A stretch of 64,000 nt of DNA from Pseudomonas putida (GCF_001636055.1 NZ_CP011789.1:4278001-4342000), one strand, 5' to 3'; positions 40,126-50,934 are shown, counted from the stretch's first letter. Translations and numbers: made by a program. Notes: a model not told the origin generated them from the sequence alone.

Positions 40126-40980
40126 TCAAGCAAAGCCAAAGAAGCGATTGAAACAGTCTGCGACAAGGGCCGCGCCCTGCGCATCGTTCAAGTGCAGATG
40201 ATGACCACCGGGCAAGGCCACCTGCTCGAAGGGTAGCTGCTCCAGCAGAATTGTGTGGCGCGCCAGCATGCCGTCCTCGGCGATCACCAGGCAGGTGGGG
40301 CAGCTCACCCGGCGCACAAAGGCCATGGCCTGCGCCTCGTTCAGGCGCACGGGCGACGGCAAGGTCAGGCGACTGTCGCTGCGCCAACTGTAACCGCCAG
40401 GCACCGGCATGAGCCCACGCTGGGCGAGCAGCTCGGCGGCTTCGCGACTGACTGCGACCATGCCCTTCATCCGCGCCTGCACGCCCTCTTCCAGGCTCGG
40501 GTACACCGACTTGCGCTTGCCATCCAGGCGCAGTTGCGCCTGCAGTGCCATACCCAGGCGCTCGGCGGCATCCTGCTCGGCGACCGTAGGCGGGATGACG
40601 CCATCGATCAACGCCAGATGGCTGATCCGTTCAGGCAGTGCGCCCGCCAGCTGCACCGAGATGATCGCCCCCAGCGAATGCCCGAGCAGGCCAAAGCGCT
40701 CCCAGCCCAGTTGCTCGGCTACCCGCAGCACGTCATGGGCATAATCGGCCAGGTTGTAGCTCGCCCCGGCTGGACGATGCTGTGAATAGCCGTGCCCGGC
40801 CAGGTCGAGCGCGACAATGCGCAGGCCTTTCAGGCGCGGGGCCAGATGGGCGAAGCTGTTGGCGTTGTCGAGCCAGCCGTGCAGAGCGATCACCGGCAGG
40901 CCGTCGGCAGGACCGAACAGGTGTGCAGCCAGTTCGATATGGCCTAAGCTCAGGCGAATCTCCTCGACCTGCGCACTCAT
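40126..40980 (-). CDS. Alpha/beta hydrolase
   Basis: The 284-residue protein carries the oxyanion-side motif VIALHGWLDNANSFAHLAP, the nucleophile elbow LGHSLGAIIS (Ser of GHSLG) and a C-terminal catalytic His in LPGGHHLHLND. The fold is that of esterase/haloalkane-type hydrolases; the substrate is unknown. Its ATG overlaps the stop of the next hydrolase gene (ATGA), so the two are co-translated. I chose the ATG at 40980 from that overlap. Confidence 0.88.
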   Translation of the reverse strand: MSAQVEEIRLSLGHIELAAHLFGPADGLPVIALHGWLDNANSFAHLAPRLKGLRIVALDLAGHGYSQHRPAGASYNLADYAHDVLRVAEQLGWERFGLLGHSLGAIISVQLAGALPERISHLALIDGVIPPTVAEQDAAERLGMALQAQLRLDGKRKSVYPSLEEGVQARMKGMVAVSREAAELLAQRGLMPVPGGYSWRSDSRLTLPSPVRLNEAQAMAFVRRVSCPTCLVIAEDGMLARHTILLEQLPFEQVALPGGHHLHLNDAQGAALVADCFNRFFGFA

Positions 40981-41765
40981 GCCTGGCTCCAGCGATCGAA
41001 CAGGCCCTTGATCAGGCTGGCAGTATCGTTGGGCCGCTCCAGTGGAAACATGTGCCCGCCCGGAACGCTGTGATACTCCCCCTGCGGCATCGCACGTACC
41101 GCCATGGCGTGGTGCTTGCGGATCACCCGACTGCGATCGCCACGCACCATGGCCAGTGGCACCTGCAGTTGACGCGCAGGGGCCGGGCTGACATGGGGAA
41201 TGCTGCGGTAGATGCGCATCTCGGTGCTGGGATCGAAGCGCAGACGCACGCCCTCCTCCACCGTTTGCAACCCGTGCTCGAGATAAGCTTCGAGGCAATC
41301 GGGATCGAACTGGCGGAACAGCGTCTTGCTGGCAAAGTAACTGCGTGCACTGTCGCGATCAGGAAACGCCTCGCGCCGTCCTTCGGTTCGCCCGGCTGGC
41401 GTGATGCGATCGATGAAACCGAAGCGCTTGGCGGTGCGGATCAGCCACTGGTCAGCGCGGGTCAGCACCGGCGAATCGAGCATCACCACACCGCGGTAGA
41501 GCTCGGGTCGGCGCAGGGCAGCATGCAGGTGCAGCACACCACCGAGGGAATGACCGACACCCCAGACCGGTGCCGGCTGCTGCGCCAGATGGTGCAGCAG
41601 TTCGTCGACCAGGTTCTGCCAGTTGTCATCCACTGGAAAGCGCGGGTCGTGGGCATGCTGCTCCAGGTGACAGACCTGGTAGTCCGGGGCCAGGGCCGCG
41701 AACAGCTTGCCGTAGGTGGCTGAAGGGAAACCGTTGGCATGGGCGAAGAATATCTGCTGCGACAT
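40977..41765 (-). CDS. Alpha/beta hydrolase
   Basis: The 262-residue protein starts MSQQIFFAHANGFPSATYGK. It has the nucleophile motif GVGHSLGGVLHLHAAL and a C-terminal VPGGHMFPLERP with the likely catalytic His. The opening HANGFP is typical of a pseudomonad subfamily of unknown substrate. It is read first in a two-gene unit with the following hydrolase. The 172 nt between its start and sixA hold nothing I can name. Confidence 0.88.
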   Translation of the reverse strand: MSQQIFFAHANGFPSATYGKLFAALAPDYQVCHLEQHAHDPRFPVDDNWQNLVDELLHHLAQQPAPVWGVGHSLGGVLHLHAALRRPELYRGVVMLDSPVLTRADQWLIRTAKRFGFIDRITPAGRTEGRREAFPDRDSARSYFASKTLFRQFDPDCLEAYLEHGLQTVEEGVRLRFDPSTEMRIYRSIPHVSPAPARQLQVPLAMVRGDRSRVIRKHHAMAVRAMPQGEYHSVPGGHMFPLERPNDTASLIKGLFDRWSQA

Positions 41766-41937
41766 GACCGCCTGGTCCGACTGGAGAGTGATAGCCCATT
41801 GTCAGCAACCTGCCGGTTGGCGGCAACGTTCGGAAAGGTCATCGGCGAGGGCTATCAGGTCACGTCGCGCTATCGAGGCGAAACAACGCATGCGGCCGGC
41901 GGTGCTCGGCGACGTGCGTGCAGATGCGTGCCAGGTA

Positions 41938-42396
41938 TCAGGCCGAGGCGTGAAGCCCACGCAGCGTAAGCAAACCCGCCAGCGGCCAATCCCCTTCCAG
42001 CTCGGCCAGGCTCGCAGTGCTCATCGGCGCTGGCTGCTGCAGATGCCCATGCTCCAGCATTCCCACCAACGCCCCCACCAGCGGCTGGTGACTGACCAGC
42101 AGCACATGTTCCAGCCCCATACGCTCGATTTCGCCGATCACCTGCCGGACGTCACTCTCGGGGGTCAACCACGGCACGGTGCGCACCGGCTCGGCGAAAC
42201 CAAGGGTGTCGTGCACGAGGGCGGCGGTCTGCTGCGCGCGCACATAAGGGCTGGCGACGATCGCCTGCAGTGGCTGGCCAAGCAGCCGTGCGGCACTGTG
42301 CAGCACCTGCTCACGACCATGGCCGGTCAGGCGGCGTTCAGCGTCGGTGTTGGCCCGTGGCTCTGCCTCGCCATGGCGTAGGATCCACAGCTTCAC
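41938..42396 (-). CDS. sixA: Phosphohistidine phosphatase SixA
   Basis: The 152-residue histidine phosphatase has the RHG motif at MKLWILRHGEAEP (catalytic His8) and a second His in LLVSHQPLVGALVG. In E. coli SixA dephosphorylates phospho-His on phosphotransfer proteins. The start codon is GTG at 42396; it overlaps the DUF4389 stop as GTGA and has GAGGAGC about 8 nt upstream, so translation is coupled. Confidence 0.9.
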   Translation of the reverse strand: MKLWILRHGEAEPRANTDAERRLTGHGREQVLHSAARLLGQPLQAIVASPYVRAQQTAALVHDTLGFAEPVRTVPWLTPESDVRQVIGEIERMGLEHVLLVSHQPLVGALVGMLEHGHLQQPAPMSTASLAELEGDWPLAGLLTLRGLHASA

Positions 42397-42740
42397 AGTT
42401 TTGGCTCCTCATCACGCACCGGGTGCGGCGCCGGAGCCACTGCGTGGGGCGCTTCGCCCTCAGGCGCACGGGCCGTCGGCCAGTCGGCAAACGGCCAGGG
42501 CTTCTGGTCGGTGTGGAAGCTGCCGAAGCGACCGATCTGCGCCAGGTACTGGCTGAGGCTGTCGCCGAAGTTCATCAGGCTGGCACTAGGCGCGCCATAC
42601 ACCAGGCGGTAGATCAGTTGCACCAGCACCAGCCCGCCAAGCAGCAGCTCGGCCAGTTGCCAGACCACCAGGAACACCAGCATCCACAGCACCCGCAGGA
42701 TGATCGACTCGCGCTGGGCGCGCTCGGGCGTATCGTTCAT
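42393..42740 (-). CDS. DUF4389 membrane protein
   Basis: I chose the ATG at 42740 (115 residues, MNDTPERAQRES). Two hydrophobic segments run from ~17 to ~60 (ILRVLWMLVFLVVWQLAELL then GGLVLVQLIYRLVYG), followed by the DUF4389 segment LMNFGDSLSQYLAQIGRF. The last ~35 residues are proline-rich and probably disordered. The function is unknown. It lies between gpsA and sixA in one minus-strand unit. Confidence 0.85.
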   Translation of the reverse strand: MNDTPERAQRESIILRVLWMLVFLVVWQLAELLLGGLVLVQLIYRLVYGAPSASLMNFGDSLSQYLAQIGRFGSFHTDQKPWPFADWPTARAPEGEAPHAVAPAPHPVRDEEPKL

Positions 42741-42777
42741 GTGTCGCTCCTTGCTCTGATTTGGAGCCGCTGACGGC

Positions 42778-43803
42778 TCAGTTGAAACCGCTGGTGGAAA
42801 TGAAATCGACGTCGGTCTTGGGCTCGGCACGCATCAGGTGCTCGATCACCTGGGCCAGGGTTCGCCCCTCGAACAGAATCGCGTGCAGCCCGGCCACCAG
42901 CGGCATGTAGACCTGCACTTCCTGAGCCTTGGCCTTGAGCACTTTCAAGGTATTCACCCCTTCGGCCACTTCGCCCAGGCGGCTGATCGCCTCTTCCAGG
43001 CTCAACCCCTGCCCCAGGGCATGTCCGACCTGGTAATTGCGGCTCTTGGGCGAGGAGCAGGTGACGATCAGGTCACCCACCCCTGCCAGCCCCAGGAAGG
43101 TCATGGGGTTGGCGCCCTGGCTCACGGCGAAGCGGGTCATTTCGGCCAGCGCCCGGGTGATCAGCATGCTCTTGGTGTTCTCGCCCATCTCCAGCGCCAC
43201 GGCCATGCCGGCGATGATCGCGTAGACGTTCTTCAGCGCGCCTCCAAGCTCCACACCGAAGCGGTCGGCGCTGGCATAGACACGGAAGGTGCGCCCGTGC
43301 AGGACATCCTGCACGCGCTGGCACAGCGCCTCGTCCTCACTGGCAACCACAGTGGCGGTCAAGGCATGCTCGGCGATCTCACGGGCCAGGTTCGGCCCGG
43401 ACAGCACGCCGATACGCGCCTGGGGGGCGATCTCTTCAAGAATCTGGCTCATCAGCTTGAAGGTCTGCGCCTCGATGCCCTTGGTCAGGCTGACCAGGCA
43501 CTTGCCGCGCAGCAGCTCGGCATGTGGCGCGAGTACGCTGCGCAAGGCGCTCGACGGCAGCGCGACGAACACCAGGTCGCTCGATTCCAGGGTCGCCAGC
43601 AGGTCATTGACCGGCTCGACGCCGTCATGCAGGCGAATGCCTTTGAGGTAACGAGGATTCTCGCGGTTGGCGCGCATGGCCTCGGCCTGCTCCGGGTCGC
43701 GCATCCATTGACGCACCGGATTGCCGTTTTCCGCCAGCAGGTTCGCCACGGCGGTACCGAAGCTCCCGCCTCCCAGAACTGCAACAGGTTGCTGTTCAGT
43801 CAT
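42778..43803 (-). CDS. gpsA: Glycerol-3-phosphate dehydrogenase [NAD(P)+]
   Basis: The 341-residue cytosolic enzyme reduces dihydroxyacetone phosphate to sn-glycerol 3-phosphate, the backbone of phospholipids. Rossmann motif [18 protein letters not shown], then [13 protein letters not shown], the catalytic-lysine segment [20 protein letters not shown] and [19 protein letters not shown] are all present. I chose the ATG at 43803 ([13 protein letters not shown]); longer frames add 75 random residues. The Shine-Dalgarno (ACGGAT) is weak. The gap to the divergent receptor gene is 205 nt. Confidence 0.97.
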   Translation of the reverse strand: MTEQQPVAVLGGGSFGTAVANLLAENGNPVRQWMRDPEQAEAMRANRENPRYLKGIRLHDGVEPVNDLLATLESSDLVFVALPSSALRSVLAPHAELLRGKCLVSLTKGIEAQTFKLMSQILEEIAPQARIGVLSGPNLAREIAEHALTATVVASEDEALCQRVQDVLHGRTFRVYASADRFGVELGGALKNVYAIIAGMAVALEMGENTKSMLITRALAEMTRFAVSQGANPMTFLGLAGVGDLIVTCSSPKSRNYQVGHALGQGLSLEEAISRLGEVAEGVNTLKVLKAKAQEVQVYMPLVAGLHAILFEGRTLAQVIEHLMRAEPKTDVDFISTSGFN

Positions 43804-44008
43804 ATTCAATCCGTTAAAGCCATTAAGTTGAGTGGCGACGCGGGCATTATACGGCTCGTCTGCTACAGAACCAGTGTCGGCACCAGCCTCTTCACAGGCA
43901 AAGCCGCCTGCACGGCGCGCGTACGCATGCCTTGCCAGAGGGCATTTATCCGAAAGAGGGTGGCAAATCCAGCGCAGATCACTGGAAAAACCCCCACGGT
44001 CGGTTACC

Positions 44009-46153
44009 ATGCCTGGTTTATCCCGCACACAAGGCCGTCACGTGTTCCCAGGCACGCCTCCTGCCCCTCGCCTGCTGTTGCTGACCGCCCTGCTCGGGGG
44101 TTCGGCCATGGCCGATGACCTGTTCATCGACAACCAGGACCTGCCGCAGGTTCTGACCGCCACACGCCTGAAACAATCCCCGGCCGCAGTGCCCGGCAGC
44201 ATGACCGTGCTCGACAGCGAACTGATCCGCGCCAGCGGTGCACGAGACATCCCCGAGCTCTTGCGCCTGGTGCCCGGCATGATGATCGGCTACGGCGCCG
44301 GTAACCAGCCGACCGTCAACTACCATGGCAGCAACGTCAACGACGCCCGGCGCATGCAGGTGCTGATCGACGGCCGTTCGGTGTACCGCGCAGGCCTCGC
44401 CACCGTGGACTGGAGCGACATCCCGCTGGCGATCGAGGATATCGAACGCATCGAAGTGTTCCGCGGCCCCAATACCGTCAGCTATGGTGCCAACGCGCTG
44501 ATGGCCGTGGTCAACATCCTCACCCGCAGCCCCGCCGACAGCCACGGCACGCGACTGAAGATCACCCAGGGCCAGGATGGCATCAACGATTTCTATGCCA
44601 GCCAGGGCTTCGGCTGGGAAGGCGGCGATCTGCGCCTGTCGATGTCCGGCATGCAGGACGATGGTTTCGACAAGAACCAGTACGGCCAGGACTACCGCGA
44701 CAGCCGCCGGCTGACCCGCTTCAACCTCAGCGCCAGCCACACCCTGGCGCCCGACCAGACCCTCGAATGGCAACTGGCGGCCAAGGAAGGCAGCAACCAA
44801 CGCCCCTATACCTATACCCCGGTGTTCCCCTTCATCACCGGGCGTGGCGACAACGCCGACCTCAACGCCAAGGATTACGCGGGCTCGGTGCGCTGGAACA
44901 TCGACTTCAGCCCCGAGCACAGCCTGTACGTACAGGGCTCGGCGCAGCAGTTCGACCGCCAGCAGGTATGGCGTGCCTGCGATGCGACGCTGGCCTTCAG
45001 CCCCGAGTTGACCCGGCTGTGGCAACTCAATCCAGACTACGCCGAACAAGTGGCGCGCAACGCCAACAACCCGCCCAACAACAACGACCCGGTATTGCAG
45101 AGCCTGCGCAACCAGATCAAGAGCCAGTGGGACAACGGCGGTAACCGTGAAGTCTGCGGTGATGTCGACCAGAGCACCCGCGAAACCCGCTACGACCTGG
45201 AAATCCAGGATACCCTGAGCCTCACCGACACCCTGCGCCTGCTCAGCGGCTTCAACTACCGCTATGACCGTGCCGACTCGCAGACCTACTTCAACGGCAG
45301 CCTCGACGACCGCACCTGGCGCTTGTTCGGACAGCTCGAATGGCGCGCCGACGAACACTGGATCCTCCAGGGTGGGGCCATGTTCGAGGACAGCGAGCTG
45401 TCCGGCAGCTCGCTGACCCCGCGCGTGGCGGTCAACTACCTGATCACCCCGCGCCACGGTCTGCGTGCGGTGTACTCCGAGGCCGTACGTTCGCCGGACA
45501 TGTTCGAGAACAACGTCAATTGGAGCTACACGGTCAAGAACCTCACGCCCAACGCGCTGGGTTTGCAGAACGGTGAATACTTCGTCAAGACCCGTGGCCC
45601 GGGCAACCTCGACCAGGAGCGCATGCGCTCGCGCGAGCTGGGCTACAACGGCTACTTCGCGGACATCGACCTGAGCCTGGACGTCAAGCTGTTCTACGAC
45701 GAAATCACCGGGATGATCAGCGAGCCGCTGAAGAACAACCAGTACATCGCCAGCAATGCCAACAAGTCCCGCTTCAGCGGCACCGAGACACAACTGGACT
45801 GGCGCCTGAGCATGCGCGACCGTCTGCGCCTGACCTATGCCTACGTCGACGCCTGGGCCAGCAACCCCGACGACCGCCGCCTCAGCGCACGCAACAGCGG
45901 CTCGGCCGGCTGGATGCGCGACTGGGGCCAGGGATGGTCGAGTGCCCTCTTCTATTATGGCGACGACGCCCTCAACCAATACCGCTACGAGCGTGTAGAC
46001 CTGCGCGTGGCCAAGCGCCTGCGGGTGTATGGCAGCTCGCTGGAGCTCGCCGCGCTGTGGCAGCAGCGGCTGGACGACCAGCCCACCACCATCGAGCAGA
46101 ACCGCTACGACAGCCGCCATCGCCTGAGTTTCAGCGCGGAGCTGGAGTTCTGA
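44009..46153 (+). CDS. TonB-dependent outer-membrane receptor
   Basis: The 714-residue protein is read from the ATG at 44009 ([20 protein letters not shown]), which gives a signal-type segment ending GGSAMADD. The plug domain (~40-165) shows [32 protein letters not shown] and [20 protein letters not shown] followed by MAVVNIL. The rest is a 22-strand-type barrel ending [10 protein letters not shown] with a terminal Phe. There is no N-terminal signalling domain of the FecA type. The ligand is unknown. The next gene starts at its last base, so the three-gene cassette is translated together. The Shine-Dalgarno is poor. Confidence 0.9.
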   Translation: MPGLSRTQGRHVFPGTPPAPRLLLLTALLGGSAMADDLFIDNQDLPQVLTATRLKQSPAAVPGSMTVLDSELIRASGARDIPELLRLVPGMMIGYGAGNQPTVNYHGSNVNDARRMQVLIDGRSVYRAGLATVDWSDIPLAIEDIERIEVFRGPNTVSYGANALMAVVNILTRSPADSHGTRLKITQGQDGINDFYASQGFGWEGGDLRLSMSGMQDDGFDKNQYGQDYRDSRRLTRFNLSASHTLAPDQTLEWQLAAKEGSNQRPYTYTPVFPFITGRGDNADLNAKDYAGSVRWNIDFSPEHSLYVQGSAQQFDRQQVWRACDATLAFSPELTRLWQLNPDYAEQVARNANNPPNNNDPVLQSLRNQIKSQWDNGGNREVCGDVDQSTRETRYDLEIQDTLSLTDTLRLLSGFNYRYDRADSQTYFNGSLDDRTWRLFGQLEWRADEHWILQGGAMFEDSELSGSSLTPRVAVNYLITPRHGLRAVYSEAVRSPDMFENNVNWSYTVKNLTPNALGLQNGEYFVKTRGPGNLDQERMRSRELGYNGYFADIDLSLDVKLFYDEITGMISEPLKNNQYIASNANKSRFSGTETQLDWRLSMRDRLRLTYAYVDAWASNPDDRRLSARNSGSAGWMRDWGQGWSSALFYYGDDALNQYRYERVDLRVAKRLRVYGSSLELAALWQQRLDDQPTTIEQNRYDSRHRLSFSAELEF

Positions 46154-47043
46154 TGCTGCGCTTGCTGCGCCTGTTGCTGCTATGCCTGTGGCCGATGGGC
46201 GCGCTTTCGGCCAGCGAAATCCTGCTGGTGGGCGGCGAAGACCAGCCCGGTGTGCGCAGCTTCGTCACCGCACTGGAGGCACGCCGCCCTCACGACCACG
46301 TGCGCTTCCAGACCGTGGCGCAACTGCCCCGCCCAGCGTTGCTCAAACCCGAGACCCGCTTGATCCTGCTGGACAACGCCGCACTCGACTGGCGCATGGG
46401 CGAAACCGCAGGTCCTGCGGCGCTGGCCCTGCGGGTCAGCCGCGTGCAGGCCGAACAGCGCCTGGGAAAGTCGCGGCCCTCCTACCTGAGCCTGCTGTGG
46501 AGCGACCCGCCACTGCCACGACAACTGCGCCTGACCCGCTACCTGCTACCGCAAGCGCGACGCATTGGCGTACTGTACGGCCCCGGCAGCCGCTTTCTGA
46601 TCGATGAGATGCGCCAGGCTGCGCGTGGCCTGGGTCTGGAGATCGTCGCCCAGGACTGGGCCGACCTGCGTGACAGCCGCCCGTTGCAGCACCTGCTGGG
46701 CAACAGCGACGTTCTGTTGGGAATCGACGATCCCGAGTTGTACAACTCCAAGACCGCCAAGAACGTCCTGCTCAGCAGCTATGGCCGACAGATGGCGCTG
46801 ATCGGCCCCAACGCCGGCTTCGTTCGCGCTGGCGCCCTGGCGAGCACCTACAGCGACCAGGACGACTGGCTGGCGGTACTCGACGACTTGCTCGACCAGC
46901 CGCCGGCACACTGGCCCCGTAGCCTCTACCCCGAACACTACGGGGTCAGCGGCAACCAGCAGGTCGCCCGCGCCCTGGGCCTGGAACCCATCGATCCGAA
47001 CGCCGCCGCCCTGGCCCTGGCCGAAGGAGAACCCACCCCATGA
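46153..47043 (+). CDS. Periplasmic ABC-substrate-binding-like protein
   Basis: The 296-residue protein overlaps the receptor stop by one base (TGATG). A signal peptide ([18 protein letters not shown], cleavage near ASA) precedes a two-lobed domain like the ABC_sub_bind family: [40 protein letters not shown] and [20 protein letters not shown]. No permease or ATPase is nearby, so it probably acts as a ligand-reporting partner for the sensor kinase encoded next, as seen in other binding-protein/kinase pairs. The ligand is unknown. Confidence 0.8.
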   Translation: MLRLLRLLLLCLWPMGALSASEILLVGGEDQPGVRSFVTALEARRPHDHVRFQTVAQLPRPALLKPETRLILLDNAALDWRMGETAGPAALALRVSRVQAEQRLGKSRPSYLSLLWSDPPLPRQLRLTRYLLPQARRIGVLYGPGSRFLIDEMRQAARGLGLEIVAQDWADLRDSRPLQHLLGNSDVLLGIDDPELYNSKTAKNVLLSSYGRQMALIGPNAGFVRAGALASTYSDQDDWLAVLDDLLDQPPAHWPRSLYPEHYGVSGNQQVARALGLEPIDPNAAALALAEGEPTP

Positions 47044-48956
47044 CCAAGCGCCTGAGCTGGGACATCCACACACGCACCCAGATCATCAGCCTGGGGCCCG
47101 CGCTGCTGCTCACCCTGCTGTTGATCAGCTTCTTTACCTTCGTGCGTATCCAGGACTTGCGGCAGGAGCTCAACCACACCGGTCAACTGATCGCCAACCA
47201 ACTGGCGCCAGCCTCCGAATACGGGGTGATCTCAGGCAACAACGAGGTGCTCGAAAGCTTGATGCGGGCGACCCTGAGCATCCCTCACGTGCGTTTTCTC
47301 GAGGTGCAGGACAGCCGCAACCACATCCTGGTCTACGTCGAGCAGTCGGGTGAAAGCGTCAGCCGCGCCCAGCGCGTCGAGGTGTTCCAGGCGCCCATTC
47401 GCCTGCAACAGATCCGCCTGGACAACGACTTCCTGCAGGAAGGCAAGACGCCCCCCAGCATTGGCGACGATTACCTGGGGCGAGTGATCGTCGGCATGTC
47501 CGACGACGCCTTCAGCGAACGCCAGCAGGAGATCGTGATCAAGGCCGGCATTCTCGCGCTGTTCGCCTTGCTGTTTACCTTCCTCCTCGCCCGGCGCTTG
47601 GCCAGGAGCCTGTCCAAGCCGATCAGTGACATGGGGCATGCGGTCGAGGCCATCCAGCAGGGCGAGTTCAACGCCCCGTTGCCGGTGGTCGACGATAGCG
47701 AACTGGGCCATCTGGCACGCCACATCAACAACCTTGCCAGCGCCCTGGACCAGGCCAGCCACGAGCAGAGCCAGGCCATTGCCCAGTTGACCCAGGCGCG
47801 CGAGGAGGCCGAGCAGGCCAACCGCGCCAAGTCCGACTTCCTGGCGATGATGAGCCACGAGCTGCGGACCCCGATGAACGGCGTACTCGGCATGCTGCAA
47901 CTGCTGGAAACCACCCCGCTGACCGGTGAGCAAGCCGAATACACGGCCGTGGCCAGCGAGTCTACCGGCCACCTGCTCAAGGTGATCAACGACATCCTCG
48001 ACTTCTCGCGCATCGAACGCACCAGCCTGGAACTGGAGCACATCGATTTCAACCTTGGCGAGCTGATTGCCAGCAGCGTGCAATCGTTCCAGCACAGCGC
48101 CCAACAGCGCAACCTGGCCCTGCGCCTGCACCTGCCGCCGGGCATGGACCGCCTGCAAGTGATCGGCGATCCGACACGCATCCGCCAGATCCTGTTGAAC
48201 CTGGTCGGCAATGCGTTGAAGTTCACCGAGCGCGGCGAAGTGGAGATCGAGGCCCGCTGGCAAATGCTCGACCGTCAGTTGCTCTGGCTGACCTGCGCGG
48301 TCCGCGATACCGGCATCGGCATCGACAGCGATCGGCTGGAAACGATGTTCGTCGCCTTCCAGCAAGCCGACAGTTCTATTTCAAGGCGTTACGGCGGCAC
48401 CGGCTTGGGCCTGTCCATCGCCCGTACCCTGGCCGAGCGCATGGGCGGCAAATTGCGCGGCGAAAGCCGCGAGGGCATGGGTTCGACCTTCACCCTGGAA
48501 GTCCCTTTGATGCTGTCGAGCAAGCCTGCAGCGCGCCTGCTCGGGCACGAGCATGACGCACTGCTGGGTGGCGACGGCCAGCGCGTCCTGCTGGTGGAAG
48601 ACAATCCGGTCAACCAGAGCGTCATCGAAGCCATGCTGCGCAGCCTGGGCTTCGAGGTCAGCGTGGCACTGGACGGCGCGCAAGCGGTGGAAATGGCGGG
48701 CCAGCAAAGTTTTGCGGCGATCCTGATGGACTGTCGCCTGCCCCAAATGGACGGCTACGAAGCCACACGCCGCATCCGCCAGCACGGCGCGCAACTGCCG
48801 ATCATCGCCTTGACCGCCAATGCCCTGCAGGGCGATCGTGAACGCTGCCTGGCTGCAGGAATGAACGATTACCTGAGCAAACCGTTCAAACGCACCGATC
48901 TGCAACGCATTCTGCAGCGCTGGTTGCCCGGCCGGACAGCCGCGACTGGCGATTAA
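47040..48956 (+). CDS. Hybrid sensor histidine kinase
   Basis: The 638-residue protein overlaps the preceding stop (ATGA). TM1 is ~17-38, a periplasmic sensor domain of ~120 residues follows, TM2 is ~160-182, then a HAMP linker, a kinase core with His273 in [18 protein letters not shown] box [14 protein letters not shown] box [11 protein letters not shown], and a C-terminal receiver with Asp564 in [15 protein letters not shown]. There is no Hpt domain and no DNA-binding response regulator next to it, so the phosphorelay must end elsewhere. Confidence 0.94.
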   Translation: MTKRLSWDIHTRTQIISLGPALLLTLLLISFFTFVRIQDLRQELNHTGQLIANQLAPASEYGVISGNNEVLESLMRATLSIPHVRFLEVQDSRNHILVYVEQSGESVSRAQRVEVFQAPIRLQQIRLDNDFLQEGKTPPSIGDDYLGRVIVGMSDDAFSERQQEIVIKAGILALFALLFTFLLARRLARSLSKPISDMGHAVEAIQQGEFNAPLPVVDDSELGHLARHINNLASALDQASHEQSQAIAQLTQAREEAEQANRAKSDFLAMMSHELRTPMNGVLGMLQLLETTPLTGEQAEYTAVASESTGHLLKVINDILDFSRIERTSLELEHIDFNLGELIASSVQSFQHSAQQRNLALRLHLPPGMDRLQVIGDPTRIRQILLNLVGNALKFTERGEVEIEARWQMLDRQLLWLTCAVRDTGIGIDSDRLETMFVAFQQADSSISRRYGGTGLGLSIARTLAERMGGKLRGESREGMGSTFTLEVPLMLSSKPAARLLGHEHDALLGGDGQRVLLVEDNPVNQSVIEAMLRSLGFEVSVALDGAQAVEMAGQQSFAAILMDCRLPQMDGYEATRRIRQHGAQLPIIALTANALQGDRERCLAAGMNDYLSKPFKRTDLQRILQRWLPGRTAATGD

Positions 48957-48986
48957 TGATAAAGTGCGGCAGTCTTAAAGACTGGA

Positions 48987-49006
48987 CAGGGCCGTCGTTG
49001 GCCCTG
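48987..49006 (+). terminator. Stem-loop after the hybrid kinase gene
   Basis: CAGGGCC (48987-48993) pairs with GGCCCTG (49000-49006) around a 6-nt loop, 30 nt after the kinase stop. The following AAAATAAAA is A-rich rather than T-rich, so termination is plausible but not certain; it may instead be part of the fabA leader. Confidence 0.4.
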
Positions 49007-49023
49007 AAAATAAAACTTTCAGT

Positions 49024-49053
49024 GCACACCTGTACTTCTTTTGCCAGGTGCGC
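49024..49053. promoter_or_regulatory. Inverted repeat upstream of fabA
   Basis: GCACACCTG (49024-49032) and CAGGTGCGC (49045-49053) form an imperfect dyad with a perfect CACCTG/CAGGTG core, 117 nt before fabA. It could be an operator for a fatty-acid regulator, since fabAB is controlled by DesT- or FabR-type repressors in other bacteria, but it does not obviously match a site I remember. Confidence 0.3.
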
Positions 49054-49169
49054 TGTGACTTTCACCACAACGCAATAGTCTACCTGTAGGCTGCCGCCCG
49101 GACTCTCTAGGATTTCGGGTCGGCCGGGAAGATTCATCCCCTGCCACAGGGGGTTATTGAGGAGCTCGC

Positions 49170-49685
49170 ATGACCAAACAACACGCCTTTACTCGGGAAG
49201 ACCTGCTGCGCTGCAGTCGCGGTGAGCTGTTCGGCCCCGGTAATGCGCAACTGCCCGCCCCGAACATGCTGATGGTAGACCGCATCACCCACATCAGTGA
49301 GGAAGGCGGCAAGTTCGGCAAAGGTGAATTGGTCGCCGAGCTGGATATCACTCCAGACCTGTGGTTCTTCGCCTGCCACTTCGAAGGCGATCCGGTGATG
49401 CCGGGCTGCCTGGGCCTCGACGCCATGTGGCAGCTGGTTGGCTTTTTCCTCGGCTGGCAGGGCCTGCCGGGCCGCGGTCGCGCACTGGGTTCGGGCGAAG
49501 TGAAGTTCTTCGGCCAGGTGCTGCCTACCGCCAAGAAAGTCACCTACAACATCCATATCAAGCGCGTCCTGAAAGGTAAGCTGAACATGGCCATCGCCGA
49601 TGGCTCGGTCAGCGTCGACGGTCGCGAGATCTACACCGCCGAAGGCCTGCGGGTCGGCGTGTTCACCTCCACTGACAATTTCTAA
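49170..49685 (+). CDS. fabA: 3-hydroxydecanoyl-ACP dehydratase/isomerase
   Basis: The 171-residue hotdog enzyme dehydrates 3-hydroxydecanoyl-ACP and isomerises trans-2 to cis-3-decenoyl-ACP, the branch point of unsaturated fatty acid synthesis. Catalytic His70 lies in [15 protein letters not shown] and Asp84 in CLGLDAMWQ, at the E. coli positions. A good GAGGAG lies 7-12 nt before the ATG. fabB follows after 11 nt. Confidence 0.98.
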   Translation: MTKQHAFTREDLLRCSRGELFGPGNAQLPAPNMLMVDRITHISEEGGKFGKGELVAELDITPDLWFFACHFEGDPVMPGCLGLDAMWQLVGFFLGWQGLPGRGRALGSGEVKFFGQVLPTAKKVTYNIHIKRVLKGKLNMAIADGSVSVDGREIYTAEGLRVGVFTSTDNF

Positions 49686-49696
49686 GGGTTATTCGC

Positions 49697-50917
49697 ATGC
49701 GCCGCGTCGTTATCACTGGTCTGGGCATCGTTTCGTGCCTGGGCAATGACAAAGCTACCGTCACCGAAAACCTGCGCAACAGCCGTCCGGGTATCCGTTA
49801 CAACCCGGAATACAAGGAAATGGGGCTGCGTAGCCAGGTTTCCGGCTCTATCGACCTGAACCTTGAAGAGTTGATCGACCGCAAGGTCTATCGCTTCGTC
49901 GGTCACGCCGCCGCCTACGCCTACCTGGCGATGCAGGACGCGATCAAGGACGCAGGCCTGACCGAAGAGCAGGTGTCCAGCCCACGCACCGGCCTGGTTG
50001 CAGGTTCCGGCGGCGCTTCGACCCTGAACCAGATGGAAGCACTGGACACCCTGCGCGAGAAAGGCGTCAAGCGTGTCGGCCCGTACCGTGTCACCCGTAC
50101 CATGGGCAGCACCGTATCGGCGTGCCTGGCTACCCCGTTCAAGATCAAGGGCATCAACTACTCGATCTCGTCGGCCTGTGCCACCTCCGCACACTGCATC
50201 GGCACCGCGCTGGAGCAGATCCAGTGGGGCAAACAAGACATCGTCTTCGCCGGCGGCGGTGAAGAAGAGCACTGGAGCCAGTCGTTCCTGTTCGATGCCA
50301 TGGGCGCCCTGTCGACCAAGCGCAACGAAACCCCTGAGCTGGCCTCGCGCGCCTACGACGCTGACCGTGATGGCTTTGTCATCGCTGGCGGTGGCGGCAT
50401 GGTGGTGGTCGAGGAGCTGGAACACGCCCTGGCCCGTGGCGCCAAGATCTACGCGGAAATCGTCGGCTACGGCGCGACTTCCGATGGTTACGACATGGTC
50501 GCCCCAAGTGGCGAAGGCGCGATCCGCTGCATGCAGCAGGCGCTGTCCACCGTCGACACCCCGATCGACTACCTGAACACCCACGGCACCTCGACGCCGG
50601 TCGGCGACGTCGCTGAAATGAAAGGCGTGCGCGAAGTGTTCGGCGACAAGGCACCCAAGATCAGCTCGACCAAGAGCCTGTCCGGCCACTCGCTGGGCGC
50701 CGCTGGCGTGCACGAGGCGATCTACTGCTTGCTGATGATGGAAAACAACTTCATCGCCGGCTCCGCCAACATCGACGAACTGGACCCAGAGGTCGCCGAC
50801 CTGCCGGTACTGCGTCAGACCGAAGAAAACGCCAAGATCGACACGGTCATGAGCAACAGCTTCGGCTTCGGCGGCACCAACGCCACCCTGGTACTCAAGC
50901 GCTGGACTGGCAAGTAA
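49697..50917 (+). CDS. fabB: Beta-ketoacyl-ACP synthase I
   Basis: The 406-residue thiolase-fold condensing enzyme elongates the cis-3-decenoyl-ACP made by FabA. Active-site Cys161 is in [12 protein letters not shown]; the two His residues are in [12 protein letters not shown] and [14 protein letters not shown]; the C-terminal [14 protein letters not shown] is typical. The fabA-fabB operon ends at a strong hairpin. Confidence 0.98.
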   Translation: MRRVVITGLGIVSCLGNDKATVTENLRNSRPGIRYNPEYKEMGLRSQVSGSIDLNLEELIDRKVYRFVGHAAAYAYLAMQDAIKDAGLTEEQVSSPRTGLVAGSGGASTLNQMEALDTLREKGVKRVGPYRVTRTMGSTVSACLATPFKIKGINYSISSACATSAHCIGTALEQIQWGKQDIVFAGGGEEEHWSQSFLFDAMGALSTKRNETPELASRAYDADRDGFVIAGGGGMVVVEELEHALARGAKIYAEIVGYGATSDGYDMVAPSGEGAIRCMQQALSTVDTPIDYLNTHGTSTPVGDVAEMKGVREVFGDKAPKISSTKSLSGHSLGAAGVHEAIYCLLMMENNFIAGSANIDELDPEVADLPVLRQTEENAKIDTVMSNSFGFGGTNATLVLKRWTGK

Positions 50918-50934
50918 GACGCTGCTGCGACAAC

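Noticed and set aside
41716..42381. Plus-strand frame covering the gap between the second hydrolase gene and sixA, considered as a lost gene
   Set aside because: Its sequence is random-looking and runs antisense through sixA; the 172-nt gap shows no remnant I can identify.
44018..46120. A 700-residue open frame opposite the TonB-dependent receptor
   Set aside because: It is rich in Val, Ala and Gly with no domain, arises from codon bias of the receptor gene, and has no start context.
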